Positions 35,405 through 45,011 of a stretch of DNA of 64,000 bases are shown here, piece by piece. This stretch comes from Gemmataceae bacterium. GTDB lineage: Bacteria > Planctomycetota > Planctomycetia > Gemmatales > Gemmataceae. Both the position numbers and the translations under genes were made by a program. How positions within the stretch are numbered: position 1 is the first letter of the stretch; every line of letters begins with the position of its first letter. The stretch covers positions 1-64,000 of the forward strand of contig JAHBXO010000016.1 of NCBI GenBank assembly GCA_019636445.1, read 5' to 3'. Under the pieces are notes generated by a model that was not told where the DNA came from, searched no databases, and saw nothing but the letters and a program-made list of their open reading frames with translations.

Positions 35405-36559
35405 ATGCACCCGCACAAACCGCACTACGACCGTCATGCCGGTTCCGCCGAAAACAAGGAATTCCTCCGAAAGATCAGTCGGCACCGGATCGACCCGCCA
35501 AAGGTCGCGCCGAACGTCGCGGCCGCGGACCTGTTGGACACCGTGTTCCTCAGCTACAACGCGGGGCGGCTGCGCGAGGCGTGCCAACTCTTCGCGAAGC
35601 GCTATCTGGCCCCCGAAACGACCGTCGGACTGGCCCTCTCCGGTGCTCTGACGCCAGCCGGTTTGGGCATGTCGTGTCTGGTGCCGCTGATCGAAGCCGG
35701 ATTCATCGACTGGATCGTCAGCACCGGGGCGAATCTCTACCACGACACGCACTACGCCCTCGGCATGGACCTCTATCAGGCCGGCCCAAGCCTGCCCGAT
35801 CTGGAACTGCGCGAGAATCAGGTCATTCGGATTTACGACATCGTCTTCGACTACGAAAACCTGCTCGGCACGGATGCGTTCTTTCGGCAACTCCTGCGCG
35901 GCGAAGCGTTCCAGAAGACCTTCAGCACGGCCGAGTTTCATCACCTCGTCGGCAAGTACCTGAACGAGCGCGAACTGCAGACCGGCCATACGGGCAAGAG
36001 CCTGCTCGCGGCCGCCTACCGATGCGGCGTGCCGGTCTACACGAGTTCGCCAGGCGATAGCAGCATCGGCATGAACGTCGCGGCGTTGCAACTCGAAGGC
36101 TACAAAATCCAGATCAATCCGTTCCTCGACGTGAACCAGACGGCGGCGATCGTCTGGAACGCGAAGGCCGAGGGCGGCGCGAGCGGTGTCTTTATCCTCG
36201 GCGGTGGTTCACCCAAGAACTTCATGCTGCAAACGGAACCGCAAATTCAGGAAGTCCTGGGCCTGCTGGAAGCCGGTCACGACTACTTCCTGCAATGCAC
36301 CGATGCCCGTCCGGACACGGGCGGCCTCAGTGGCGCGACGCCAAGCGAAGCGATGACCTGGGGCAAAGTGGATCCGGACAAACTGCCCGACACGGTGACT
36401 TGTTATTTGGATAGCACCGTCGCGCTGCCGTTGATCACCGCCTACGCGATGAGCCGAAAATCGCCGCGACCGCTCCGGCGGCTGATCGACAAATTACCCG
36501 AATTGATGGTCAAGCTCGAAGCGAAATACGCCGAGGTTTGTCAAGGACGGGCGGAATAA
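35405..36559 (+). CDS. deoxyhypusine synthase-like protein
   Basis: 384 aa from the ATG at 35405. NAD-dependent enzyme of the deoxyhypusine synthase fold, which transfers an aminobutyl group from spermidine. Family signs: [38 protein letters not shown] near residues 75-115, a [19 protein letters not shown]/substrate segment, and GGGSPKNF (36200-36230), whose Lys corresponds to the imine-forming active-site Lys of GGGxxKH in eukaryotic enzymes; the residue after it is Asn here. Bacteria lack the eIF5A substrate; some bacterial homologues are polyamine enzymes (homospermidine synthase-type). A polyamine role is the best guess but unproven. It is followed by a strong terminator. Confidence 0.85.
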   Translation: MHPHKPHYDRHAGSAENKEFLRKISRHRIDPPKVAPNVAAADLLDTVFLSYNAGRLREACQLFAKRYLAPETTVGLALSGALTPAGLGMSCLVPLIEAGFIDWIVSTGANLYHDTHYALGMDLYQAGPSLPDLELRENQVIRIYDIVFDYENLLGTDAFFRQLLRGEAFQKTFSTAEFHHLVGKYLNERELQTGHTGKSLLAAAYRCGVPVYTSSPGDSSIGMNVAALQLEGYKIQINPFLDVNQTAAIVWNAKAEGGASGVFILGGGSPKNFMLQTEPQIQEVLGLLEAGHDYFLQCTDARPDTGGLSGATPSEAMTWGKVDPDKLPDTVTCYLDSTVALPLITAYAMSRKSPRPLRRLIDKLPELMVKLEAKYAEVCQGRAE

Positions 36560-36564
36560 ACGAC

Positions 36565-36592
36565 AACGGCCGGGGCGATCGCCCCGGCCGTT
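36565..36592 (+). terminator. intrinsic terminator, 28-nt perfect palindrome
   Basis: The sequence 36565-36592 is a perfect palindrome (14-bp arms, GC-rich centre GGGGCGATCGCCCC) starting 5 nt after the DHS-like stop and ending in TTT. It should end the transcript of that gene. Confidence 0.7.
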
Positions 36593-36743
36593 TCGCATCG
36601 AGGACGGAAGTTCGGATGAGCGGAAAGTGCAGATCAATTGATACGGGGGCATATCAGGACGAAAAACTGTACCAATGGCAGTTCGGTTCCGAGTACAATT
36701 CGTCCAAAGTTTCGACGTCAGTTTCTCCGACTCGATCACGGTA

Positions 36744-39700
36744 ATGATTCCGCATTCGCGACCGAACTCGATTCGTGCGGATTCGTCGCCGGAAGCACAA
36801 TCCCCGTCCGGCATCGCCGAAAACGCCACGCTGGCCCAGTCTCCCACCCAAATCGAGGACGCGGTCGCGCGCTCCGGTCTTCAGCCGGCGATTCCCCGAT
36901 TGAATACTCCCGGGTATCACATCCTCGAAACGATCGGCGCGGGCGGGATGGGGGTTGTGTACAAGGCTCGCAACGACGAAACGGGCGAACTCGTCGCCTT
37001 GAAAACCCTGCCGAACATCACGCCCGCGGCTCTCCTTCAATTCAAACGGGAATTTCGGATCGCCGCCGGATTATCGCACCCGAATCTGGCCCGGCTCGGA
37101 CAACTGGTTTCGCACGGATCCGACTGGTTTCTCACGATGGAATTCGTGGATGGCATCGATTTTCTCGCTTACGTTTCCAGCCATCCGGACGAATTGCGCA
37201 ACTCGTTTTACCAACTCGCCACCGGCCTTTCCGCTTTGCATGTGGCCGGCATCCTTCATCGGGACATCAAACCCAAGAACATCCTGGTGACGACGGCCGG
37301 ACGGGTGGTGATCTTGGACTTCGGCTTGGCGGGCGAAGTCGCCGCCGACGGGATCTATGAAAGTTCGAGCGGTCGTGTCGCCGGAACCGTCGCCTACATG
37401 GCTCCCGAACAGGCCGCGGGCGAACCGCTGACCGCCGCCGCCGATTGGTACGCCTACGGTGTCGTGCTCTACGTTGCGTTGTTCGGCCATCTCCCCTTCA
37501 CCGGTACGGTCGGCGACGTGCTCCGCGATAAACAGTTCATCGATCCACCGATGAACGTGGAAGGTGCCGACACGCCGCGCGACCTGGTGAATCTCTGCGC
37601 CGATCTGCTGTCCCGTCAACCCGCTCGACGCCCATCGGCCGACGAAGTGCTGCGACGACTGGCTGCGGAAAACCCCGGCGAACAATTGAAGGGGATCTCG
37701 CGAAGCGAATGCCTCATCGGTCGCGAGCAGCATTTGAGATTCCTCACGGACGCGCACGCGTCGGTGCAGGCGGGTCGAGCGGTCTGCGTGCGGGTCCGCG
37801 GCTTTTCGGGCGTTGGGAAAACCTCGTTGATCCGCGCGTTTTTGAAAAGCCTCCCGCAAGCCGACACCTTGTCGTTCGTCGGTCGATGCTACGAGCAGGA
37901 ACTGGTTCCCTTCAAGGGGTTCGATGGCGTCGTCGATGCGCTCGCTCGGTATCTGCATACGGTCTCGCCGATGGAATTGGCGAGCGTGCTGCCACGCGAT
38001 GTGGCCGCCCTTTCCCGGTTGTTCCCAGTCCTGGCGCGTGGAATCGGAACAGGCGCCGTTGCCGCCCACGACGACCGGGAAATCCGCCGCCGGGGATTGC
38101 TCGCGCTCCGCGAGCTGTTCACCCGTCTGGGCGATCGGCGTTCCGTCGTCATTTGGATCGACGATTTCCAGTGGAGCGACACCGACAGCGTGCAGGTCAT
38201 CGAACAGCTTCTCGCGACACCCGATCCACCCCGGCTTCTCATTCTTATCACCTATCGGGAAGAGGACGAAAAGGGGGTGATCCTGCAACGATTGAAAGCC
38301 ATGCAGGACACTGCCGAATCCGCGAATCTCCGGGAGTTGGTCGTCTCCGGGCTGTCATTCGCGGACACGACCACGTTGCTGACCGAGTTGCTTGGAGAAT
38401 CGCCCGCGAGCGAGTATCTGGAACTGGCGCGGGAAGCCGGTGGTAACCCTTTCTTTCTCGGCGAACTCGCGGAGGCGATTCAGGGCGGCATCGATTTGTC
38501 GGACCGCATATCGTTCGATCGCATGCTGTGGCATCGCAGTCGCGCCCTCCCGCCCCACGCTCGGCGACTACTCGACACGGCCGTCATCGCCGGTCGGCCG
38601 GTGCCGGTGGACCGGCTGCTCAACGCCTCCGGGTTGCCGGGCGAGGCGCGTGAGATGCTCGGCGTGCTGATGGCACGCCATCTTCTGCGCATGAGTGGCG
38701 ACTCCTTGATGACGGTCTACCACGATCGCATCCGGGAAGCCTTGCAGTCCCACCTCGCGCCCGAGGATCGCCGTCAATTGCATTTGCGTTGGGCCGCGAC
38801 GGAGGACGCCGACCCGGAGTTTCGCGCCATCCATTTCCATTCCGCCGGGGATAAGCCGCAAGCCGCGAAATTCTATCGCGAGGCGGCGGCCGTCGCCGCG
38901 ACCAGTACCGCCTTCGATCAAGCCGCGCGCCTCTATCAATTCGCGATCGAGTTGGGGAACTGGACGACGCAGGAACGGGCCGACTTGGAGTATGCTCGTG
39001 CGACCGCGCTGGCGAATGCCGGACAGGGCCTGCCCGCCGCCGAAGCGTACCTCCGCGCGGCGGACGCCGATCCGGCTCGATCGCTCGAAGCTCGGAATCG
39101 GGCCGCCAGTCAGTACTTGAAAAGCGGGCACATCGACGTCGGGTTGCAAGTCCATCGCGAGGTGGGCGCGGCCACGGGGATTGTCATTCCGACCACGACC
39201 TTTTCCACGGTCTTGAAACTGCTGTGGCTTAAGGCACGCATCTGGCTGCGCGGCATCCGATTTCAAGCGAAACCGGTCGACGCACTCGATCCCGAAGACC
39301 TGCAACGACTCGACCTGTGCTGGGCGGCCACGATGGGGCTAGGCATGAGCGACTTTCCGCGAGGCGCCCTGCTTGCGAATCGGGGAACCCTTTTTGCTCT
39401 ATCGGTGGGAGAACCGACCCGGATCGGTCGATGCCTCGCGTTCCTCGCCGCTCACGCCGTGACGATCGGGCCTCAAGGCAACCGGACGTTCGAACGCTTC
39501 ATGAAGGCGGTTCATGCCATCGAAGCCGAGACGAACGACCCCTACCTCTCCGCCCACATCCCCATGTGCTATGGCTTTCGCGATCACCTGGTGGGCGACT
39601 TTCGATCCTCATATGCGTTGCTGGAAACCGCCGAACAGCGATTTCTCACGCGTTGCACCGGTGTCACCTGGGAGCTGGACACGACCCGAACCTTCGCGAT

Positions 39701-40436
39701 GTGGTCGCTGCTCTATCGCGGGGAATTCCGAGACCTGGAAAGCGTCTGGCAGCGACACATGAAGGACGCCGTCGAACGGGGCGACCTCTACGCGCAGGTG
39801 AATTTCGGGACGTTCATCATGTCCGGCATTCGCACCGCGGCGGACGAACCGGAGCGAGCCTTATCCGAACTCGACGCCATCATGGCCCGTTGGTCGCAAA
39901 ACGGTTTCCACGTGCAACACCATAACGCACTCCTGGCGCGAATGACGATATTCCTGTATTCCGGCAACAGCCAGGCGGCGTGGGAACTGGTCCGAAGCAA
40001 ACGGTGGGATTATCACCGCTCGCTGATCTGGCAGATCTCGGAGTGCCGCATCGACGTCCTGCAATTCCGGGCGCGCAGCGCACTGGCGCTCGCGCGGGAC
40101 GACCCGCGCCGGATCGACCTCCTGAGCTCGGCCGAACGGGACGCAAAGCGGCTGAAGCGCGAGACCGCGGCCTGGGGCCGCGCGCACGGCGCACTGATCG
40201 AAGCCTGCGTCGCCCGTCGTCGATCCTCGGCCTCCGCGACGCGATTGTTCGCGATCGCCGTCGAACAACTCGCCGCGATCGGATTGGGCGCGGTGGTCGC
40301 CGCCGCCCGCTATCGCCTCGGCGAGGGGATGCCCGACGATAGCGGACGCGAGCATCGTGAAACCGCGATTCGATGGTTGACCGAACAGGGCGTTCGCAAC
40401 CCGCTTCGCATGATCGACTCGCTGGCTCCGGTGTGA
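36744..40436 (+). CDS. Ser/Thr kinase fused to AAA-type ATPase and TPR region
   Basis: 1230 aa from the ATG at 36744; no clear ribosome binding site, and an in-frame ATG at 36675 is possible. Residues ~58-320 are a complete kinase: IGAGGMGVVYKA, ATP Lys K87, helix-C Glu E103, HRDIKPKN (H172-D174), LDFG (D192) and APE-type MAPEQ. Residues ~333-600 are a STAND/AAA ATPase with Walker A GFSGVGKTS (G353-T360) and Walker B VVIWIDDFQW (D473/D474). The last ~500 residues are helical TPR-like repeats. The layout matches large PknK/transcription-activator-like kinases that link ligand sensing to phosphorylation. Cytoplasmic. No DNA-binding domain is seen. Confidence 0.9.
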   Translation: MIPHSRPNSIRADSSPEAQSPSGIAENATLAQSPTQIEDAVARSGLQPAIPRLNTPGYHILETIGAGGMGVVYKARNDETGELVALKTLPNITPAALLQFKREFRIAAGLSHPNLARLGQLVSHGSDWFLTMEFVDGIDFLAYVSSHPDELRNSFYQLATGLSALHVAGILHRDIKPKNILVTTAGRVVILDFGLAGEVAADGIYESSSGRVAGTVAYMAPEQAAGEPLTAAADWYAYGVVLYVALFGHLPFTGTVGDVLRDKQFIDPPMNVEGADTPRDLVNLCADLLSRQPARRPSADEVLRRLAAENPGEQLKGISRSECLIGREQHLRFLTDAHASVQAGRAVCVRVRGFSGVGKTSLIRAFLKSLPQADTLSFVGRCYEQELVPFKGFDGVVDALARYLHTVSPMELASVLPRDVAALSRLFPVLARGIGTGAVAAHDDREIRRRGLLALRELFTRLGDRRSVVIWIDDFQWSDTDSVQVIEQLLATPDPPRLLILITYREEDEKGVILQRLKAMQDTAESANLRELVVSGLSFADTTTLLTELLGESPASEYLELAREAGGNPFFLGELAEAIQGGIDLSDRISFDRMLWHRSRALPPHARRLLDTAVIAGRPVPVDRLLNASGLPGEAREMLGVLMARHLLRMSGDSLMTVYHDRIREALQSHLAPEDRRQLHLRWAATEDADPEFRAIHFHSAGDKPQAAKFYREAAAVAATSTAFDQAARLYQFAIELGNWTTQERADLEYARATALANAGQGLPAAEAYLRAADADPARSLEARNRAASQYLKSGHIDVGLQVHREVGAATGIVIPTTTFSTVLKLLWLKARIWLRGIRFQAKPVDALDPEDLQRLDLCWAATMGLGMSDFPRGALLANRGTLFALSVGEPTRIGRCLAFLAAHAVTIGPQGNRTFERFMKAVHAIEAETNDPYLSAHIPMCYGFRDHLVGDFRSSYALLETAEQRFLTRCTGVTWELDTTRTFAMWSLLYRGEFRDLESVWQRHMKDAVERGDLYAQVNFGTFIMSGIRTAADEPERALSELDAIMARWSQNGFHVQHHNALLARMTIFLYSGNSQAAWELVRSKRWDYHRSLIWQISECRIDVLQFRARSALALARDDPRRIDLLSSAERDAKRLKRETAAWGRAHGALIEACVARRRSSASATRLFAIAVEQLAAIGLGAVVAAARYRLGEGMPDDSGREHRETAIRWLTEQGVRNPLRMIDSLAPV

Positions 40437-40640
40437 CTTATCGACGATTCTCACGGAGAATCGGCCGCGCGCTTCCGCGAACGACAACTGGCTGCCGTTC
40501 TTCTCGGGCAAGGCAGTCGGCGGCGCGCGGTACGGGCAACCGAACGTGCAACGGGTTCTCGACATCGGCGAATCCGAGGACCGAGGCCAGGTGACGCCGC
40601 TCCGTAATCTAATGGCAACAATGACACCCGGAGCAACGAC
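40437..40640. other. 204-bp gap with coding-like but unassigned sequence
   Basis: After the kinase stop, one plus-strand frame (about 40456-40600) reads without stops and with GC-rich third positions (ENRPRASANDNWLPFFSGK...), with no start of its own. It may be the end of a broken gene at the left edge of the segment carrying the next three hydrolase genes. The opposite strand is also open, so coding is not established. GGAG at about 40630 is the ribosome binding site of the following gene. Confidence 0.3.
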
Positions 40641-41423
40641 ATGCGACTCTTGATGGCGGTCAGCCTGCTCGGACTCGTCGGGGCGGCACAGGCGGACGAC
40701 AAGCCGCGGACGCTCCGCGTGCTGACTTACAACATCCACCACGCCGAGGGCACCGACGGCAAGCTCGATCTTCCCCGGATCGCGGACGTCATCAAGGCGG
40801 AGAAGCCGGACCTCGTCGCCCTCCAGGAGGTGGACCGGAACACGACTCGCACCAAGAAAGTCGATCAGGCGGCGGAACTCGCCAAACGGATGGGGATGAA
40901 GGCGGAGTTTGCCAAGGCGATCGACCTCCAGGGCGGTGCTTACGGGCTCGCCGTGCTCTCCCGTTTCCCGCTCAAGGACGTGAAGATCCACAAACTTCCG
41001 GGCAAGGAAAAGCAGGAGGCGCGGATCGTCATGCAGGTGACCGTTGAGCCGGGCGGCTTCCCCGCGTTCACGCTCCTCAACACCCACTTGCAGCACGACG
41101 ACGGCGAGACGCGCGAGAAACAAGTCGGCAAGATCGACGAGTTGTTCGGCAAGGCCGAGGGCACCCTCATCCTGACCGGGGATCTGAACGCGGCGCCGGA
41201 CAGCGCGCCGATCAAGGCACTGGCGAAGACATGGTCGTTCGCGACGGAGCCTGGCGGGAAGGGCCTGCTCACCATACCGTCGAACGTCCCGAAGCAGCAG
41301 ATCGACTATGTGTTGTACCGGCCATCGGGACGGTTCAAGGTGGTCGAGACGAAGGTGATCGAGGAGAAGGTCGCTTCGGACCACCGACCTGTGCTTGCGG
41401 TGCTGGAGTGGGTGGGGAAGTAA
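40641..41423 (+). CDS. exported endonuclease/exonuclease/phosphatase (EEP) family protein
   Basis: 260 aa, with CGGAG 8-9 nt upstream of 40641. The signal peptide MRLLMAVSLLGLVGAAQA predicts export. EEP-superfamily motifs are in order: RVLTYNIHHAEG (metal Asn), LVALQEVDRN (metal Glu), LLNTHLQHDD, LTGDLNAAPDS (Asp/Asn), IDYVLYR and a terminal ASDHRPVLAVLE with the catalytic Asp-His. The size and secretion fit the metal-dependent phosphodiesterases/extracellular nucleases or sphingomyelinase-like members. A ceramidase-like gene lies two genes downstream, so a lipid phosphodiesterase is possible, but the substrate is not determined. Confidence 0.87.
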   Translation: MRLLMAVSLLGLVGAAQADDKPRTLRVLTYNIHHAEGTDGKLDLPRIADVIKAEKPDLVALQEVDRNTTRTKKVDQAAELAKRMGMKAEFAKAIDLQGGAYGLAVLSRFPLKDVKIHKLPGKEKQEARIVMQVTVEPGGFPAFTLLNTHLQHDDGETREKQVGKIDELFGKAEGTLILTGDLNAAPDSAPIKALAKTWSFATEPGGKGLLTIPSNVPKQQIDYVLYRPSGRFKVVETKVIEEKVASDHRPVLAVLEWVGK

Positions 41424-41835
41424 TCCCGGCGCCGTGTTCATCTGGCTCTTGGTCACGTCTCGCGCGAACCGCTGGGCGAGCCGCTGTCGCGGTCCGTCGT
41501 TGCAGGAGCCGTCGGTGTCAATCTTTGTGAAGTGCGTCTCCCGGCATCACTCGAAGACAACGCCGTGCTTCTCCGTCGCCTCGGCTTTGACGCGGTCGGA
41601 GTCGCGACCCGTTTCTGCCCTATCGCGCCGCTCGGCAAACATCCTCTGTGCGTCGATCACGCCGTTGCAGATCACGGCTACCTCGAGAGTATGAAACGTT
41701 CGAGCAAAGCAGTGAGGACGATGGCCATTTGCCGCTCCCGGCTTGTGTACTTGCCCGCGGGATCCGGCTCCCGTACGATCGGGGAGCGACCGGACCGACA
41801 ACCCCCAGCCCGTCATTCGCACCTCGGAGAACCAC
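41424..41835. other. 412-bp region without a confident gene
   Basis: This lies between two exported hydrolase genes. Minus-strand frames near 41550-41700 read as plausible protein (TLEVAVICNGVIDAQRMFAE, ending in a stop at 41547), and a second frame near 41420-41540 could continue it after a shift, which would fit a decayed small gene. No start with a ribosome binding site, no domain and no RNA structure was recognised. ACCTCGGAGAACCAC before 41836 supplies the next gene's ribosome binding site. Confidence 0.3.
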
Positions 41836-43143
41836 ATGGACCGCCGCGATTTCGTCGCCTCGACTGCCGGGATAGCGCTCGCGGGCGGCGCGGCTCCGGG
41901 CGGGGGGCCGGCCAAGCTCACGCCTGCCATGGAGCAGGCCCGCGAGGCCGGGTTGAAGGCACTGAAGCCGACCGCCCGCGAACTCGAACGCGGTCTGAAG
42001 TTGCACGCCGAATCGCTGGTGTTCGACGGTTACGGCTTCGCCCCGCGTGCAGCACTCGATGTCGAAGCCATCCGGCGGGCTTACGATGCTGGCGCGTCGG
42101 ACGCCGAGTTGCAAGACCTGCGGGCCGAGATGGGGATGCTCCGCAGCGCCGCCGACGTGGCGGAGCGCGTCGAGTTCGAGGCCGCGTGGCAGGCGGCCGG
42201 TGTGACGGCCATTTTCCAGAACGCCGGCGAGGAAGGACAGGACCCGCTCCGCCTGCTCGAACGCCTGGCCCGGTTTACGTTTCTCACCGATGCCCTGCGG
42301 GAGTTCCTCTCGCGCGCCGCCGCACCGGACGACATCGAGGCCGTCAAGAAGTCCGGCAAACACTGCCTCTACCTGACCGGCAACGGTGTGCCGCTCAATC
42401 AATCGTGGAACACGGTCGAGGATGAGCTGAAGCACGTCCGCGTCTTTTTCCAACTCGGCATCCGCATGATGCATCTGACCTACAACCGGCGGAACATGCT
42501 CGGCGACGGGTGCGGGGAGTCGGCCGACGGCGGGATCAGCGACCTCGGGCGGGCCGCCATTGCCGAGATGAACCGCACCGGCGTGATCGTGGACGTTGCC
42601 CACAGCGGGTGGCGGACGAGCCTGGAGGCGGCGAAGGCTTCGAGTCGACCGATGGTCGCCAGCCACACCGCCGCGGCGGCCGTGAACAAGAACATCCGGT
42701 GCAAGCCGGACGAAGTGATCAAGGCGATCGCCGATACCGGTGGGTACGTCGGAGTCTGCTGCATCCCGAGCTTCCTCGGCGGCGGGATCACCGCGTTCCT
42801 CGACCACATCGACTACCTCGTCAAGAAGTTCGGCGCGGACCACGTCGCGATCGGGACGGACGTCGCGCACACCTCGCCCGGCAAGCCCGGCGACGGCCGA
42901 CCATTCGGCCCGGCCCGCAAGCAGCGGACGCGCTTCGAGGCGCTCTGGCCGAAGGGCGCGCTCGACGGTGCCGTCGACCCCGGCCGCACGCTGGCCTGGA
43001 CGAACTTTCCGCTGTTTACGGTCGGCCTGGTTCAGCGCGGCCACACGGACGACGACATCCGCAAGATCCTCGGCACGAACGTGCTCCGCGTGGCCCGCGC
43101 CGCCCTCAAGGGCGTACCCGGCCTATCCCCTGCCGCACGCTGA
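41836..43143 (+). CDS. M19 membrane dipeptidase-like protein with altered metal site
   Basis: 435 aa from the ATG at 41836 (CGGAG upstream). The N-terminus MDRRDFVASTAGIALAGG resembles a Tat-type signal. The rest is an amidohydrolase barrel of family M19: TYNRRNMLGDGCGES, IVDVAHSGWRTSLEA, MVASHTAAAAV, GGYVGVCCIPSFLGG, HVAIGTDVAHT and the C-terminal ILGTNVLRVARAAL. The two late His ligands (VAHSG, VASHT) are kept. The N-terminal HxD zinc motif of renal-type dipeptidases (DGHNDLP) is replaced by DGYGFAP, and the bridging-Glu loop (VEGG) appears as LTGNG, so a normal binuclear zinc site is unlikely. Substrate and activity are uncertain. Confidence 0.82.
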   Translation: MDRRDFVASTAGIALAGGAAPGGGPAKLTPAMEQAREAGLKALKPTARELERGLKLHAESLVFDGYGFAPRAALDVEAIRRAYDAGASDAELQDLRAEMGMLRSAADVAERVEFEAAWQAAGVTAIFQNAGEEGQDPLRLLERLARFTFLTDALREFLSRAAAPDDIEAVKKSGKHCLYLTGNGVPLNQSWNTVEDELKHVRVFFQLGIRMMHLTYNRRNMLGDGCGESADGGISDLGRAAIAEMNRTGVIVDVAHSGWRTSLEAAKASSRPMVASHTAAAAVNKNIRCKPDEVIKAIADTGGYVGVCCIPSFLGGGITAFLDHIDYLVKKFGADHVAIGTDVAHTSPGKPGDGRPFGPARKQRTRFEALWPKGALDGAVDPGRTLAWTNFPLFTVGLVQRGHTDDDIRKILGTNVLRVARAALKGVPGLSPAAR

Positions 43144-43171
43144 TCTCAATCGCCCTTCCCGGAGTTCCCCG

Positions 43172-44548
43172 ATGCGACCTCTCGCCGTTCTCGCTCTCGT
43201 GCTTGCGCTGGCTTCGTCCGGCGTCGCAGCCGACCCGCCCTTGGAGTGGAAGGCCGGCGTCGCGACGGCCGACATCACGCCCGAAAAGCCGATCTGGATG
43301 GCCGGGTACGCGTCGCGAACCAAACCGGCCGAGGGCACGGCCCAGCACCTCTTCGCCAAGGCGCTCGCCTTCGAAGACGCCGCCGGTTCGCGGGTTGTAA
43401 TCGTGACGCTCGACCTGATTAGCGTCCCCCGCTTTCTCCGCGACCATCTGGAGAACGCCGCGAGGGAGAAGTACAAGCTCCCGCCGGAAGGGCTGTTGTT
43501 GAACTGTTCGCACACCCACTGCGGACCGGAACTCCGCGTCGCCGATGCCCCGCGGCCGGGCGAGACGCCGGAGCGCGCGAAGCAGGCCACCGCCTACGCC
43601 CGCAAGCTGGAGGGGCAACTCATCGAACTGATCGGGGCGGCGCTGAAGGACCTCGCCCCGGCAAAGCTGGCCTTCTTCCGGGCGCGGTGCGGATTCGCCA
43701 TGAACCGGCGGCTGTCGGTTGCCGACGGGTGGGCGAACCGCGCGAACCCGGACGGCCCGGTCGATCACGACGTCCCGGTTCTGCGGGTCGAAGGGAAGGA
43801 CGGCAAGGCGCGGGCGATCCTCTTCGGATACGCATGCCACAACACGACGCTCGCGTTTTACGAGTGGTGCGGCGACTACGCCGGGTTCGCCCAGGACATC
43901 GTGCAACGGTCCAACCCCGGCACGGTCGCCCTCTTCATGTCCGGATGCGGCGGGGACCAGAACCCGTACCCGCGCGGAACATTGGACTTGGCGCGACAAC
44001 ATGGCGAGGCCCTCGCGACCGCGGTTGCCGCCGCTTTCCAGACTCCCCCCCGGCCGGTCGGCGGTCCGCTCCGGGTCGCCCTCGACCAAGCCACGATCGA
44101 CTACGGGGCCATCCCGACGAAAGACGAGCTTCTCAAACGGAAAGAAACTTCGAAGGACAAGTACGACCAGAACCACGCGGAGTGGCTGTTGAAACACCTG
44201 GAGGACAAGGGCAAGCTCCCGGAGAACTACTCCGCCCCCGTGCAGGTACTCCGGTTCGGTAACGACCTTCTGCTGGTCGCGCTTCCGGGCGAGACGGTGG
44301 TCGATTACTCGCTGCGGCTGAAGAAGGAATTGGCCGGGACCGGGCCGGCGGTGTGGGTGGCCGGGTACTCCAACGACGTGTTCACCTATCTGCCGAGCCA
44401 GCGAGTCCTGAAGGAGGGCGGCTACGAGGGCGGCGGGGCCATGAAGTACGGCAGCTACCCTCATCCCGGTCCGTTTGCCGACACGGTAGAGGAGCGCATT
44501 GTCGGCAAGGCCCGGCAGCTCGTCGAGCGCACGGCGAAGTCGCGATGA
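43172..44548 (+). CDS. exported neutral ceramidase-like hydrolase
   Basis: 458 aa from the ATG at 43172, with GGAG 7 nt upstream, 28 bp after the M19-like gene, so probably cotranscribed. The signal peptide MRPLAVLALVLALASSGVAA predicts export. The body matches the neutral/alkaline non-lysosomal ceramidase N-terminal domain: GVATADITPEKPIWMAGYASR, VIVTLDLISVP, LLNCSHTHCGPELR with zinc His residues, GYACHNTT, and LFMSGCGGDQNPYPRGT. The C-terminal Ig-like domain of Pseudomonas ceramidase is missing or reduced. Many planctomycete members have unknown substrates, so amide hydrolysis of a lipid is inferred. Together with its two upstream neighbours it forms an exported-hydrolase cluster. Confidence 0.85.
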   Translation: MRPLAVLALVLALASSGVAADPPLEWKAGVATADITPEKPIWMAGYASRTKPAEGTAQHLFAKALAFEDAAGSRVVIVTLDLISVPRFLRDHLENAAREKYKLPPEGLLLNCSHTHCGPELRVADAPRPGETPERAKQATAYARKLEGQLIELIGAALKDLAPAKLAFFRARCGFAMNRRLSVADGWANRANPDGPVDHDVPVLRVEGKDGKARAILFGYACHNTTLAFYEWCGDYAGFAQDIVQRSNPGTVALFMSGCGGDQNPYPRGTLDLARQHGEALATAVAAAFQTPPRPVGGPLRVALDQATIDYGAIPTKDELLKRKETSKDKYDQNHAEWLLKHLEDKGKLPENYSAPVQVLRFGNDLLLVALPGETVVDYSLRLKKELAGTGPAVWVAGYSNDVFTYLPSQRVLKEGGYEGGGAMKYGSYPHPGPFADTVEERIVGKARQLVERTAKSR

Positions 44549-44564
44549 CGCGACCGGTCGGTGA

Positions 44565-44939
44565 TCCCTGCCCCGCCGGCGCGAAAAACAGGGCGGGGAG
44601 GATGAACAAGACGATCAAGCGCTCGCCGCTGGCCGGATCGCCGCCCCGGTGTTCACCTCCGAGATTGGCGAAAATAGCAACCGCTGGATTGTGCGACGGG
44701 AGTTCCTTGCGGTCGTTCGCCGCGCGAACACCGACGGCGCGGAGATTCCCGCCAACCTCCGATTCAACGATTTACGCCATACCCATGCGTCCTGCCTCAT
44801 TACCGACGGCATGAGCATCAAGGCGGTATCCCGGCGGCTGGGTCACGCGAGCATCGACATTACCTTGAAAGCCTACGCCCACTTGATGCCGGACGATGAC
44901 GAGAAATTGGCCACGGCATCGCAACGGCTGTTCGGCTGA
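44565..44939 (+). pseudogene. C-terminal remnant of a tyrosine recombinase (phage-type integrase)
   Basis: About 115-125 codons matching only the end of a tyrosine recombinase catalytic domain. LRFNDLRHTHAS supplies the HxxR box with the second catalytic Arg, and LGHASIDITLKAYAHLMPDDDEKLA supplies the His/Trp box and the nucleophile Tyr region. The first catalytic Arg, the core-binding domain and a start codon are absent; the frame is open from ~44565, and the first in-frame start-like codon is a GTG at 44649. It lies 117 bp from the 3' end of tRNA-Leu. It is a non-functional fossil of an integrated element. Confidence 0.8.
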
Positions 44940-45011
44940 AAAAAAGAATGGCAGTAGAATGGCAGTAAATCGGGAATCGGCGAGTCGGAAAACCGGTCAA
45001 ATCTGGAAACG

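Noticed and set aside
42740..43171. N-terminal extension of the ceramidase-like protein
   Set aside because: It overlaps the M19-like gene; a signal peptide and ribosome binding site start at 43172.
44940..44975. direct repeat (AGAATGGCAGTA-type, two copies) as an att site
   Set aside because: The copies are only ~12 nt and adjacent; they do not match the tRNA-Leu 3' end, so no attachment site can be claimed.
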